64,000 bases of DNA. It comes from Nipponacmea schrenckii (taxonomy: Eukaryota; Mollusca; Gastropoda; Lottiidae). The position numbers and the translations under genes were made by a program. Of the stretch, positions 28,001 to 43,000 are shown in pieces. Each line of letters starts with the position of its first letter. Position 1 is the stretch's first letter. The stretch is from positions 37,869,106 to 37,933,105 of the forward strand of contig JAUJPP010000005.1 in the NCBI GenBank assembly GCA_030562195.1. Direction: 5' to 3'. A model generated the notes under the pieces. It did no database searches and was not told where the DNA came from. It saw only the letters and a list, made by a program, of their open reading frames with translations.

Positions 28001-31000
28001 CACATTGATGTCCTGTATGCTTTATTTCTTTCCTTTCATAAGGTTTTATAAAATAACAAGTGGATAACAATACCATACCAACAGTTTAATAACATCTTTG
28101 GACATGGGTTTATTTTGTGATATTGACCATTGTAAAGAAAAGCGAAGATTACATTTTAATTAGTCTTACTTATACTTAGGACATTGACAGTTTCCTTTCA
28201 CAAAATGTCAAAGAAAATAAGTTCTTTCGTTCTTCTTAATTAAAGATATGTTCTGACCTATTTCTGTTAAGTGTTTTATTTATGTTGGGGACATTCACCT
28301 TTAAATATAAGAGACCCAAGATAAAACTATCTTTATATTCAAAGAAAATTACTTCTAATGTGGATGTTCAGTTGCAAATTATTTTTTATGAAAAACCGTA
28401 CTGTCAACAATGGGCAATAATATATCACCTTAATAACTCTAGGATCTATCAGAAAAAATATTATATGTAGAAAAATCAGGTGTTATAAGGACTGTGTATT
28501 CAGCTTAATTGTATTTATGCTTTAAATTCATTTGTGAATGTTTGGAAGCAGAGCTTTTCTATTATAGTAACATTTACTGATAGTTGGACACTATATATGG
28601 AAAGCTTTCTGGTATTTTCTGAATTTACTTGTGATGGTGGTTCCAGTAAACTTATTTCACATACAATTTTTTGTAATTTAAATAAAACCCTTTTCAATCA
28701 GTTTGATTTTGTTTCAATAACAATGCCACAGAAACCTTGTTTGAAAATCAATCACAGTGTATTTAACAGAGATTAGTAGTAACAAAAGAAGGTATTTAGC
28801 ACTATTATTCAAATCACTGCCATCTATTCTACCCCCACTTATTTCATCCCAGTTGGCACACTGTGTCCCCTTACAAACCTCATTAATGAATGAACACAGA
28901 TCAAAGCCCACTGTCAAACCAATACAATAAATCAACTGTGATCAATAAAATAAAGGATACAATAAGGTGTTATATAATGTTAACCATCAAATAAAAATAA
29001 ATTTTACAGTTGAACAAAGAAAGAAGTGTGGACCCATTATTGACTATTACAGACTTTAAAAAGAAAACAAATAGAAAGAATTGAGTAATGCTTAGTCAAC
29101 ATAGAGTCAAGATGTCTAATATCAAATGAATGAATGGACAGTTTAAAGTTAACACATGGATTCTAAATTACAGTTGATTAAAGGAATAAATTGAATGAAA
29201 GAAAGAATGAAATGAATGAATGAACTTTAGACCATAAATACAATATATTTTAAATAATGATAAATAAATTGTAAGAATAATGAGAAAATTGAATCAAAGG
29301 AACAAATGAATTGAATGAACAGAAGAATACAATGAGTGAATTGTACAAATTTTCTCTCTAACTTTCCCAAGTGAATCTCCGGATGACAATAGAGGGTCTC
29401 ATAAACCCTTAAATCCTTTTACATTGTCATAAAATCATAAACCAGGTTTAATCTGAAAAACTCTATGTCCTATCGTCTTGATAACAGTAGATTGAAAAGA
29501 AAGCCTATCTCTGTACCTGACCCTATGTCAATGATAAGTGTTTAGTTTGTGGAGGTTAGAAAGATAACGAGCTAATTAAGGCTAATTAAGACCAGGGAAA
29601 TACAGGTAGTACAGATAACTTGATGAATTATCACCAAGATGAAACCAACATCAGTTTCATTATTTACTTTCTCTTTCAAATGTTAACATTAATCAAGATA
29701 TCCTTTCATTATGAGTTGAATATATTGCCCAATGGTCTGTATATTGTTATCAAGGTGAAACTTTTGAAACTATGCTTATTGTTTCATGATGTTCATGTTG
29801 CTTAAATTTATTTAATTAAATAAATCCTAATATATCTAAGCTCTAGGTAAATTTTCAAATCCTTGTTAGGAGACACGATCTGAAAATAATATTTAATAAT
29901 CAAAACTTGGACATATTTAAATTAATGAGAAATACAAGTAAATAAATTGAACTTTAAACTGAACAGAATATTTTTGTATGCACACAATTCTATGTTATAG
30001 CTCATACTCAATGTACAGATATTATATCAATGCCTATGTGTCGTTTTGTCCTTACTTCTATTCATCAAGATTATAAAATGATAACACCCTCTTATGAAAC
30101 ATAAAATATCACAAGTCTGAAAATCTGTCACCAAGTTGTCAAATTGATTCAGGTGTGATTATTAAATTTTTTAAAATGGTTAAAAGTGTAATATACAGGT
30201 GGTCCATATCTCATAGTAATAAACTTTATTTTATAATAACCTAGAGATATCACTGAATACCTGTTATAATCAAATTAAATGTGTATGAAATATATCCAGA
30301 TAAAATATCTAGACAGATCTTGTTGGCTTGTGATTCTCTGTACACACCCTATTGAACCACTAGAATATCATTAATATGCAGATGTTTTATATTGAAATTT
30401 TATTGAAACATTTAAGTCTTTTTCAAGCTCTCAAAAATGTTATTGAAAGACTGAACAATGTATAGTCCATCAAGATTGAACAATGTATAGTCCTTCAAGC
30501 CTTTTTCATCAAGATTGAACAATGTATAGTCCATCAAGATTGAACAATGTATAGTCCATCAAGATTGAACAATGTATAGTCCATCAAGATTGAACAATGT
30601 ATATCACAGTATTTACTATAATTCAACAACTAAGTTCTTAAATTACAAACATGTTTCTATTTATCTTTAGAAATAAACTATAAGTAAAATTGATTTGTGA
30701 TCCCAAGACTGTGACAGCTAGAATAAAATAGTCTAAAATACAACAATTGTTAACATTAACACAATGGGCAGCTTTAACTAAAAATTTGTAATCAAACTAA
30801 ACTTAATTATTGATTTTCAGAAATCTTAAAACAAATAAAAAGTTTTGATTAACAAATATTTGTAAAACAACTGCTGAGTTGGACAAAACATGATGTCAAA
30901 ATGATCTATCAAGTAATAATGGGCTGGTTTGAAATGACCATTTAAAATTTTCACAGTTCACAAGTACCAAGTAATGGTGTAGGATCTATGTTTGCTATGT

Positions 31001-34000
31001 ACTTGATATTCAGGTGTCATAATGTAGTTTAGAACAATCAGTTCAGGTAATTGGTCAATTAGAATTGACCACTGATGTCAAAATTCACACTTGATAAATA
31101 TTTTAGCCACTTCTAAGGGAAATTATTTAAAGAATTTGAGTGACATGAAGAATGTTGGAAAGGACCATGATTTGATAGGGTCAAGATTCCAGATTGAATT
31201 CCAGACAAAATATTTCTGTGTAACTGCAGGATGTTCCCTATATATCGATACCTTGAATAAGTCAGTCATCTTCACTCACATCTTTTTCTTATCTTATTCA
31301 TTGAGTGTTAAATTTACCGATATATTGCACAGTAAAAATCAAATAAAATCAGTCACATTATAGTAGAGATCAACAAAAAAATGTGGGAATTAACATTAAA
31401 ACCTATGTCATATTATAGCAGTCACCAACATGAATTTGTCTCTGAATATCTAGGCCAAATAAAGTAGGAATTAAGGTGAAATGAACTCAAAGATCTCAAA
31501 ACAACCAAGGTCCAAAACTTATAATGGTTTCGCACTGAATATACACCGTCAATATTGTTTATCTAAACCCTGTTACTTACAATTAAACAAGAGTTAATAG
31601 CCCTTGAAATAGCCAATTAAAGATTTACGCCATTTCTTTCATCTTTAAACGAGCCAGTGTCATGTGATTGCTTTGTATTCTTTTCATCTACCGTTTATCT
31701 GAGTTCAATGACTATAATTGTTTATATCTGAAATACTTTGATAACAATCCTAGACCGGGACATTCATATGATATCAGTTTTGTTTCTTTCACAAAATTGG
31801 TTAATTGCCTTATGTTCTGTTATAAGTAAGTTATTGTGGTCTGAATTAAGTTGTAAAGGGAGTTGATGTAAACCCCACCGTTTGTGGAGTCTATTTTTTT
31901 GTCAAGTAATTGGAGGGAAAGTAATGATGTATCCATTATTTTTATAATCATTAAGTAACAAGTGTTGTACTTAAACAATGGAACAGGATGCAGTGGTGTC
32001 CTTTTAACAAGTTCCTCCCAAATAGTTTCCACCCCTTTTTTTTATTCCAGCCCCCCCCCCATTCTAAGTGGTTTCCTTCCCTGATTAACATATGATTAGG
32101 TAATAAAAAAACCCTGTTAATCTTTAATCAGCAATTATGATAACTTCAAATGGATTTACAACTAAAAGGAATAAGGAAGCCATTGGAATAGGGTAAATTA
32201 CTTTATTAACCTTAATTAGAGATTATGTTCTCTATTGGTAAGCATAATATATGATAGGAAATCATACAAATATCATACAAAATTCCTCTTACTCCATTCT
32301 ATCTTGAACGATTCAACATGGCTGATTTGTGTTTAAATTGCAATACAATTGTTAGACCAAGGCAGCATGCTACTACTTGTGATAAATGTCGAAAATGTTG
32401 TCACAGGAAATGTAATACAGGTATGTGAATTATTCAATTTCTACAAATATTAAAACAAAAAAAATCTCTTCACATAAATTTGCAAAAAAGTAATATAAGT
32501 TAACCATCAATATAAAGAATATATGTAGAATTATTTACATTGTAGGAATATCTTTCAAAGATTACATGGATGCTAGAAAGGAAAAGACTGAATTAAGTTT
32601 CACTTGCCAATCATGTACCACATTAGCTGGTGTACCCACTGAAGCTGGATCAGTCAATGAAACAGGTAGCTCCAACAAAACTAATGTTTCCACTGAAGAT
32701 GGTAGTGATGGGTCCTTAGTTTTGTCAGATTTTGACATTACCACGGATATTGCCACAGAAGATCAACTTAAAAAAGAAAGTCTACAACCAGAAGATGACA
32801 TCTCAGAAACTGTACTTGGAAATCTTGAAGATGTCACATATGAAGTTATTCCAGAGGGAACTAAACGTGGGAAACCTATGTTGGTAACATCAGACGGGTT
32901 TTCTTTCACTATAAAGGTGATTATTGTTATATTGAGGCATAATAAAAGTAGTAAAGTTAAATTTAACACTAAAATATATGGAGGGACTACTTCTTAATTA
33001 GTTAATTTTTTATTTACAGAAACAGTCTGAAAATGTCACTTCATGGAGGTGTAGCAAATGGTCAAAGGCTTTGAGGTGTCCAGCAACCATTACCGAAAGG
33101 CATGGGAGCTTCAATGAAAATGGAAAACATTTACATGAGTCTGAACCAGCTGTTCTGACGAAAACTAAGCTCAGGGCAAAAGTGAAGAAAGCTGGTAGAG
33201 AAAATCTTTTTAAGTCAGCACAACAGATTGTCGAAGATGAATGGAGGGCTATGGTTATGCCAGAAGATTTTGGTTTACCTAATCCGGTCTTACTGCAGCG
33301 TTCAGTGAATCTCCACAGACAGCTGTTAAGACTATGTGAGCCAAAGTCGACTGACAAAGTTATGATGTAAGTGAAATATTTAAAAGTATGTAAGTCAAAA
33401 CATGAAGATAAAGAAATATCTACATCAAGTGTTATTCCGGAAAATAAATATCCTATGTGAAAGTAGAAAGGAAATGTATATGTATTGTTATTGTTATTAA
33501 TGAAATAAAATATGTTTTAAATTTAAATTATCCTTCTTAATTAAGCATACATAACATATGTAACATATATATATGGGGGAAGGAAACCATTGGGGGGGGG
33601 GGGGACCACTAGGGTGGAAACCAAGAATGCTGATCAGCAAGAATCTGTGAAGCTGTCCAGGAGCATTTTAATATTTACATAGTAAAATACACATTCTAAT
33701 GTGTTATTCTAGAAAGAGTATCACATCTACAAAAATGTTGCAGATCTGGTCTGGATTCAAATAAAGATTGTTTATATTTATCTGAACTCCACCCTAAAAA
33801 CTAAATGTTGTCTTTTCTATTGGTGTCATTTCTTGAGAATAAAGAAGATATAGATCACAATTGAAATTTTCTGAAGTTATTTTGTTATAAATCTTGAGTA
33901 AACAATGAAATAAACCCGTTTATTCAGGAATATATTGCATGGGCTAATAACACTTATGTCATATTTTATAGATAAGTCTAAGATTTAAAAACACTGAGCT

Positions 34001-37000
34001 TTATGTGGGATATAATGTGAGTATGTATTTGAAATTAAACCTGTTTCTATGTGAAATATATGTATATATTATTGTTATAAGAAACACTAAATTATCGCTA
34101 ATCATTTCAAATTTATTTTTCATATATCATGTTGAATTGTGCATGTATTAGTGCAACAAACTATGTTTTATTTTAATATTTGTAATACTATTCCAAGCTT
34201 GAAAGTTCTAGTACAGACCTATGCTAGGAATTAAGGAAATAACCAAAAAATATATTGCTCAGATAAATAAATTGTTTGAAATATATTATTGAGATAAACA
34301 TAGTGCTCAAATTCTCTCAGTCTGTAATCAGTCTTTTACCTTTCTGTCATTCAAAATGTCTAAAACTAAGGCATACTTACAAATATAAAATGAAGATACC
34401 AATTTGTTCTTGTGACCGTCATTTTCATTGATCTAACAATTTATTAACTGCAGTATAAGATTATTTAATATCCTGTTCCTTTCCACAAAGAAATAATCTC
34501 TTGCAGAATCTTGTGAAATTTTAAACTTTGTGATTCGATTTGATTGTTGAGTTGGTTTCACTTTCACTAAGCCTTTACTCTGAATATTACACAATCCCAA
34601 TATTACCAGATTGTTCAATCATATAGTAAGATTGAGTTCAGTAGAAGAACAATTCCTGTCTAATTTCTATTTCCTTATTTCTTCATTCACAACAATATTG
34701 AAATATTGTCTTAGGATCACAAATCTGGAAGAGTTTTAATTTGATAACAAATCCTAGTCAATATGATGGCTAGAGATCTTCATCAAAGTCTGTCTCAGAC
34801 TTACAGGAATATCATAATATGTTCATAATATTAACAACTTGGAACTAATCCTAATGGTCCTTGCAGTGTCTGAAACTAGCAGTCTTTACCCCTTCCTGCA
34901 GCTTTATCAAATAGAATGGTAACACAGGAATCAAAGTTCAAATGTGGGCTCAATCCATCTTCATCTGAGATAAAACTAGAACTTAATCCTAATTCTAATC
35001 CAATTTTAATTCTTTAGGTTGATCTCCAAGAATTGAGGATTAAAATAAATCTCAATACACTAGAAACTCAACGTTATGGTACTATACTGCTATGCAAACA
35101 TTGATGTGCCTTCATGTTGCAGGAACAAAAATATGGAATCCTCTGTTAGTGATTCTATGCAAATTTATCTCCTATTTGCATTCTTGTTGCTTTTACATCC
35201 ATTCTTATAATGATAAATTATCCAAAATGTCTGGAATATATTTCTATAAAGCACAAATTGTGTAATTGTCCCTTGAAATTTAAATTTTGGCGATGTTTAC
35301 CTTGAGTTGGTCTATTCCCTTATCCAAATTTATCTCAATCACATGGCCAATTATTCATTACTCTAGTCTCATTTCTTATCTCATCACCTGCCACCATTTG
35401 ATACTGAATTCATTATAAACTAATTAACATTCAACTAATAAACATAATTAGTATCCATAATAATATTAATTTTATATCACTAAACAAAACTAGAACATCA
35501 ATTAAATGTAATTTCGCAAAATCAAATTAAATAGGGGTCATTTACCCCAGTGACACATATGTGACTGGAATATCCATTAAGTAAGTAGAGCAAAACCAGA
35601 GATTCATAGAATGAACTAATTTAGCCTCCATCAGTTAATACTTCCATTTGGTCAAATAAGGACAACCGATAATCACTTTTAGAGTTATTACACTTGCAAA
35701 ATTCAATATACGATCACAAATATGCAACACTAAATACTCATACTTTTTGCATCCAGTAATAAAATAGATCACAACAGAAAACTGTCATTAAAGGAAACTG
35801 TTATTGAAGGAAGTGTGAAAAAATTATGTGTGACCTTCCCAGATTGTGGTATCACTATCAAACCAACCAATTACCATCACTATAATCCTTAATTATTACC
35901 ATAACACACATATTATCTCTTCTTAGATCAAATATCTTGATAGACAATATTACTTATTTCTTCTCTGTACACCTTGATATACATTCAAATTTTAAACAAT
36001 GTCAAGTTTGTTCAGTTATTCAACTTTAAATGCTTTTTATTTTAAATCTTTGCTTCTTTATATCACAGCACTATATTCCAATTCTATATCCAAAAATTAC
36101 CAGAGTTACCATTATTGTTTATAATATACAGTTAATTATCAAAGTACTATCTTTTAAATCAAAATTTTCAAACTGTACACCAATAATCAGATGCCCTGAG
36201 GGAAGAAATTCAAATTTCAAAATAATACTAACTGTTTATATCACAAAATGTTGCTCAAATTCAACCATATATCAGTGATAATGATTGAAAAAGTTGAAAA
36301 ATTTGCAAAGAACAAAAAATAAAATATTACTAGTCTCCAAAAACTTAAAATTCTTCAATATTCAAAGCTTAGTCATTCAAATCTTTGAAAAATTAGACGT
36401 TAGTTTCATCTTCCCATAGTCATGGTTTATTATCTATTATATAAATTCTTAGGAAAATTGGTAAGTGAATATACCTTGTTACTGTGAAGATGACATTATT
36501 TCACATGAGTCAGAATTTGAAATCAAATGAATAAGCCATTCATGTGTTAAATGTTTTGCCAAAAACAGCACATTGCTTTCTGAATAGACTATTATTACAA
36601 TGGTATATTTAAATTTGCCACTCCATTGAAACTTTATAACATTCCTCAATGACATAACCTTTCACCTTTATATTCATTTATTATTATTATATTTATTTTA
36701 TAAGTGAAAATCCTTTATTACTAAGAAAACACTCCATTTCAGTTTAAATTTTCATTCTTTGTCAAACTGACATTTTCACATGATAGGAAGTATTTTACCA
36801 GCTAATAATTGGAAGTTTTCATTAAATTCAGCTTAAAAATATATAAAACATATCATACAATCATCATTGGTGAACCAAGAGATGAGCAAAACAGAAGAAA
36901 CTTTAAACTGGAATCTAGGTCTAAGGTTCTTATTTTCTTGAAGATCACTTTTGACTTTGCAACTCATCTTCCTTCACTTTCATAAGCTTACCAAACAATG

Positions 37001-40000
37001 TACTTATCTTCACATAAAAACTATCTTTATCAGTATTAGATATAACAATTATTTTTAGATCTTACTTTCTCCTTATATCAAATCCTTCCTCTATTTTCCC
37101 AAAGAATAAGAAATGACACATTCACAAATATGTTCTAGAAAAAAAAACAGTCTTGTTCCTATCACATCTTCTGTTGACTAACAGTTAAATTCAAATGAAA
37201 GAAAAAAAACTAATGAAAATTTACAAAATATCCTGTCCATCAAGTCAAACAACATTGAAATAGTTAAGAGTATTTTTTTCCTTGAAATTGAAATATTTAA
37301 GTATATTAATTTACATGAAGCTAGCTAGACCAGTTTATAAACCTTCAACTAGGATGTAAAATGTAAAATACCATAATAAATTCTTCATTTGTTGACCATT
37401 ATTCATTATTCATGATAAGATCCAAGAATCAAAATAAAAAAAACGTAGGAAATAGAGCACTAGTAAACAAATAGGAAATTTAACTCATATATAAATTAGT
37501 TGTCTTCATCCTTGGCCATCAATTTTCCTACTTACCAGTCAAATGAAAAAAATCTGACTTTTTTATTTATAGCATTCTTTTCCAAAACCAACTTTGAGGA
37601 TCTTTCCAACAATCACTCCGAAAAATGGTTAAAGAATCTATCTGGAATTTCTTCTATGTTTTAAGAACATAAATTGCAGGGGCAAAAAAAAATTTCCCGG
37701 CTTATAAAACAAATTATGGCATATTCTTGTAAGATTCTGATTTAATAATATGGTTCCTGTAATTCCAGAATTACTGGATTAAATTATTAACACACATATT
37801 ATTTACCTTGGGTAGGAAAAATGGAATGGTGCTAACAAAAACTGTCCTGATATACACAAAAGATAAAAAATCTCCAATGCTCATTTCAACAATTAGATAA
37901 ATACTCAGTTAATCTGTGAATACAATATACAGGATTATACATCATAATATAATACTTTAATTTAAAATCATGATCATCTTAAAAAAAATAAAAGATAACT
38001 AAACAATATCCAACAGTGAAAATTAAAAAATTTAAGACCATCTTTGTCTAGTCATTAACATGGAATTCAAATCCTGTATTAACATTAGTTTAATAATAAT
38101 CATTTTATTCAACTCAATATTGCCTGATTATTTCTATAATATATAAACTTTATTATATACATGCTAGTCTAATCTTTATCTAGTCTTTGTGTTTGACATT
38201 GAATCTAGCATTGGAAGTGACATTCATCAAGTATCAATCTTTTTTTTGTTTAAAGGGACAATAGGTCCATAAATATGCATTTTTCAAAAATGACTTATCC
38301 AGATTCTGTTACTTTATGACACCAGGTAAGTTCACTGATGAATATATACTCATATTGACCATTCTAAAAAATTAAAATTTTATGTTCATGCTAGGACAGG
38401 CTTTCTCATATAAAACCCCTCACCTTAAGAATCAGTGGCTAAATTTGCAAACCAAAAGGAAACAATATGGCTTTTTTTTTCAAAACTTATACTGATAGTA
38501 GGCCTACTATTAACAAGTTTTCAAGGAGAATTACCAAAAGAAGTATCAATGTAAAAAGAAATAATGGATGGGGGTATTTGCTACATCTTTTATGTTTCAA
38601 TGAAACTTTAATCCCTGTGAGGACCATTTGTTTATATATCTACCAAATCACATAAATATAAACCACTAAACCTATATATATCTTGTTTTCTTTACAAAAT
38701 ATTTATCTTAATGGACTATTTAACTCAAACCCTTTAATAGTGTGTCCGATCTTAATCCATAGAAAGTCTTTCAACTTAATCCTTAATCCTTAATTCTAAA
38801 CCCTACAGCAAATATAAGATTTAAGGGAAAACCCATGAAAGTACCAATACAGTGAAATGGCAGTGAAATACTCCTGCAGTCAGCTGTGGATTATTGCCTG
38901 ATAGGCAATTAGGTGCAGTTGAATCCTCCTCATAATAACATTACCTCTGATGCAAGGTCTGGTGTTTTGAAATCACAATATCAAACTTTCAAAACAATTC
39001 TTTGTTAAACAACACAGGAGATTAGATTTTTGTTCTAAAACATGCTGTGAATAACTTAAATATTTAGATATGTTTTCCTTCACTTTTATTTTAAGACTTT
39101 GGTATGGTAAGGGATCTGCAGTTCAGTTAACGATGCTTGTGCCTGTATGTAATATTTGTTTTACAAAAACCAAAAAACATTATATTATATGACAAACTAA
39201 TATGTTGCTCCTGACTGAAGATGAGTTCTAAGAGCAACACTATACAGTGTGCAATGGTCAAAATTTTGGCAGTAAAACTGCATTCGCCCACATGATTGTT
39301 ACCTTTTTCAACTGATATTTTTAGGGCACAGTTAGGATTAAAAAGAGCCTCAAGTTACTGTCTTATCGGAATTACTAGACATTTTCTAAATATGATTTAT
39401 TATTTATTATCATATATATTTATTAAAGATTAGCCTTCAACTTAAGAGAATTTATTTGTGTTTGAATAACTTGTGATGAATATGAAACCTGTTTTTTAAA
39501 CTGTCAAGTAGTAGGACAAGCTGACCCAGCAAATGAATCATAAACAAAACAACCAGAAAAAACATCAATACACATAAATAGGGTGTGATTCACTTGAATA
39601 ATCTTTAAATAATAATATTTCTTTAGAAAAATCACCTGACAAGGCAGAAATAAGCAAAAACAAGAAAAAATGTTGTCAAAGATAAATATAATTTCTTTTT
39701 GATTAAAAACAGAAGAGAAAATATTGAAAAAAAAAACATTTTCAGATTCCCCAAAAGTATTGTCAGATATAAGGAAAGATTAACATTATTTTTTCAGAAT
39801 TTTCAAACCTGTAGCATGGGTATTGGAGTATTCTGAGCATTAGTAACCTTAGTTACTGCACAATATATCTTTTTCTGGATGTACAAACTTTTAAGGAGCT
39901 CTTTTAAGGTTGTAAATATATGACTTGATCCTGTTAAAAAACAATCCAGATTCACGACAGACAGCTTTTACGTATGATATGATTTATCATTCCTTTTGTT

Positions 40001-43000
40001 TTGATTTGTCACCTGATTAGTAACCATGTCGTCAACGAAACATCAAAATTTAGTCAAAAAGAAAAAATTTAAACAAATAGGATTAGTCGTGAATATATAT
40101 TACCTCTGTGACAGGAGAGTTTTGCGTAACTAGACTTGTGGTCGGTGAATATTAAAATCTGAAGGTTACTAGGTGTAATAGAGAATGATGGATGGGTCTT
40201 GGTAATATCATCCTTTTCTCATATCTTTCTAGTCATTGAATTAATAATATATTGATATAATTCAACCTTGTAGCTACTGAATATATGATAGTATATAGAA
40301 GGGGAAGAATGAAACCTAATAATTTAAGGTGACTAATTAAGAGCAAAGAAGATCTGGCCCTTGTTACATGGGGAATACTCTTTTTATCCATCAGCAGGTG
40401 AAAATCAAATTTACAACTAAGCTACCTGATATGTTGTATGTACCAGCATATATTCATGAATTGTGAATATTGAATATTTCTAAGATAGGTAAATAGATTT
40501 ATATAGATAAAAAGTATGGATGTATTGCTATTCTGCAATGTTTATGTTAAACTTTTGTTTGCGAAATTGTGCAGGTTATTTGGTTTAGAAAGTTTTTGTC
40601 ATTTGATCTGTTTAATTGGTGTAAGTTCTGCTGTTGTACATTTTGTTTTATTTTGGTGTATTGTATGTGCATTGTTGAATTATAAACAAAATCTAATGTT
40701 GATAGCAAAAGAAACTTTATATTTTTAAAATGTAGGTTAAGATCGATCAGGTTAAAATGAAAATAATATCATTCAGGAATGGAGTGAAAGTTAGGAACAT
40801 TTCATTGCTAATTTAAAGACTGAATATTTCATAAGAATCTTACTAAATGTTAGTCTTTTAAAAGGTTGTGAGTTTAATCAACATTTCCTCCATTTCTGAA
40901 TAATATAGCCTATGTATAAACAAAACTGACCTTTATCTGTGGACTGAATAAATTACTGAGTTTATTCTGAGACTTGATTTTCTTGCCCTCACTGAATCCC
41001 AGGGTTCCTCCAGGACTGATAGAGGAGGCATAAAACGTATCATCAATGGATAAATTACTTCTTTTATTGCCACGTAAACTTCCCTACAAAAAATAAAAAA
41101 AGTATATTATTAATTAGTCAACATGTTTTAGATACATTGATGTAATGTGGTCTGTAAGTTATCATCAGAAAACAGGAGTTGCCTCCCTTGTATAAGTAAA
41201 TTGACAAAATGAAATCAAATTTTTAGTGTGCTCCCTCCAATAGATATCATACAATATCTTCCTTCATGCAATTGTAAATCAGGATGTATTTAAATCAATA
41301 ATCATGAGTTAATGAGAAACAGGTTAAAAATTACTTAACTAAATTATTCAGATCAAAACAAGCATTAATAACACATAGAGGTTAAATAATATGACTAGAA
41401 AATAAGTACAACAGAATTTGTCAAAATAAAACTATCATAGAATAGATTTCACAACACCAATGATTACGATAGAAACAGAGATGAAGGAAATATAATATCT
41501 GAAATAAAACCATTCAACAGTTGACAACCTTATACTAAGAAATAATATCTATCTATACATACAACACTATGGTTAAATGAGTGGGTCAGTAATCAGACAG
41601 CACATACATTTTAAAGCAATGTTTACTGCTGGCTGTATACAATAAATTAATTCCAAACATAATTGTTAATAATATTGGTAATAATACTATATGGGAATAT
41701 ATTTTGCATGGATATTGCTTGGGAACGTAGCTTGTAGAAGACATTGTTAAGAAAATTGTTAACTGGAAACATAGCAAGGTTGGGATATTGCTTGACAGGA
41801 ACATTGTTTGGTACAATCCTTGTTTACTGTGGAACAATACTGACAGTATTTTTTGATGGGGACATTGCTTGTTAGGAAACATTGTTTTCTTGGAAAATTA
41901 TTGATTGGGTACATTGCTAACAGAGATTACTGACTTCTAAGAATGTACTTATTTGAGGGAAAACATTGAATGTAGAGAAATATCTATCAAGAACATATTG
42001 ATTAGGACTACAATAGTAGAGTCCTTAAAGTAAACGACACTAATATGTATATTCATTCAGACATGCCAAAAATTAAACCCCAAAATAAAATCCAACCCAA
42101 AATTGCCCACCTCAAAATAATACCATAAATATAAAATATACCATAAAATAAAAACTAGAAATAAAACATGGTAAGTGGAAATGTTACAGAAAAAAAATGG
42201 AAAAATATTAACTGAGCATATTTAGCATAAGGGAATAAAAAAGTCTGAAGATTTTACAAAAGGAAAAGGGATTATGGTAAAATAAATAGGAAAACAAAAA
42301 TATTAATCATGCTTCTACAAGGAATCACTACAGGTAGCAGCATTTTCAGACTTACAAAAGTGTCATCAGGGAATTTCACCCCAGAGTTGCCATCATTTTT
42401 AGAGAAGAAAGGCAACTGTAGAGAACCTCTCCTTTGCCGAGCTGTTGGAGGTTCTAAAAATGTTGGCACAGTGATGGCAGATTCACGTCTTGCTGTTCGC
42501 TAAATAAAAAATTAAAATGCTGCATAAAAATTGAAATGAGTTATAGCTTGATCTAAGGCTTCAAAAAAATATAAATTAAAATATGATCTTAACCCACTTT
42601 GCCCCGTAACTTCAATAAGCAAATATTTTTCAAATAATTGTGCTAAAAAATAATATTCTGTTAATTCTAAAAGGGATTCAAGTAAGTTCTCTAGCTATTG
42701 CATGTGTATTAAGAACAGTGTTCCGACTAAAGTTTGTGGTAGGTTTTTTTTAGCAAGAAAATCTGATCCAAAATTGCAATGGAGCTAAAAGAACCTAAAA
42801 ATGTGTCTCATTCACAATAGAGCTAGAAAACCATATTTAAATCCTCTAATATGAAATATGGAAGTCATCATGCAATATGACAAGTGAATTATAACTCTTT
42901 TAAACATTTCAATCTACAAATTTCTCTCTTTAATTCATCTCTTCCATCATCATATGATTTTGACATCTTAAATATCTTTAAATCAGCTTATATAAAAATC

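Larger units (their letters stand above)
32024..33622. mobile_element. Candidate Mutator-like/Phantom-type element carrying the FLYWCH gene
   Basis: Imperfect inverted repeats flank the gene. Left, plus strand, 32024-32083: GTTTCCACCC, then a 10-base C run at 32051-32060, then GTGGTTTCCTTCCC. Right, minus strand, 33622-33575: GGTTTCCACCC, then a 13-base C run, then ATGGTTTCCTTCCC. Order and spacing agree. Between them sits only the PHD-FLYWCH gene. MULE elements usually leave a 9-bp target duplication; I see none at these exact borders, so the true ends may lie elsewhere or be decayed. The catalytic transposase is missing, so if mobile the element would be non-autonomous. Confidence 0.5.
16976..40930 (-). 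other. ~24-kb intron stretch of the PLEKHG5-like gene
   Basis: It holds the nested plus-strand FLYWCH gene and its inverted repeats, the 25-bp minisatellite, the ~60-bp repeat, the TGATGTCA cluster, GAATGAATG-rich DNA at about 29130-29340 and the second MITE copy. The 5' end and promoter of the short isoform must lie just above 16975, but no TATA-like element can be singled out in such AT-rich DNA. The rest (16976-22790, 23000-26570, 33630-38250, 38430-40930) shows nothing I can name. Confidence 0.75.

Noticed and set aside
32562..33357. Minus-strand frames of 64-115 codons opposite the FLYWCH gene
   Set aside because: They are antisense to the PHD-FLYWCH exons, which carry all the zinc-ligand residues and correct splice sites.
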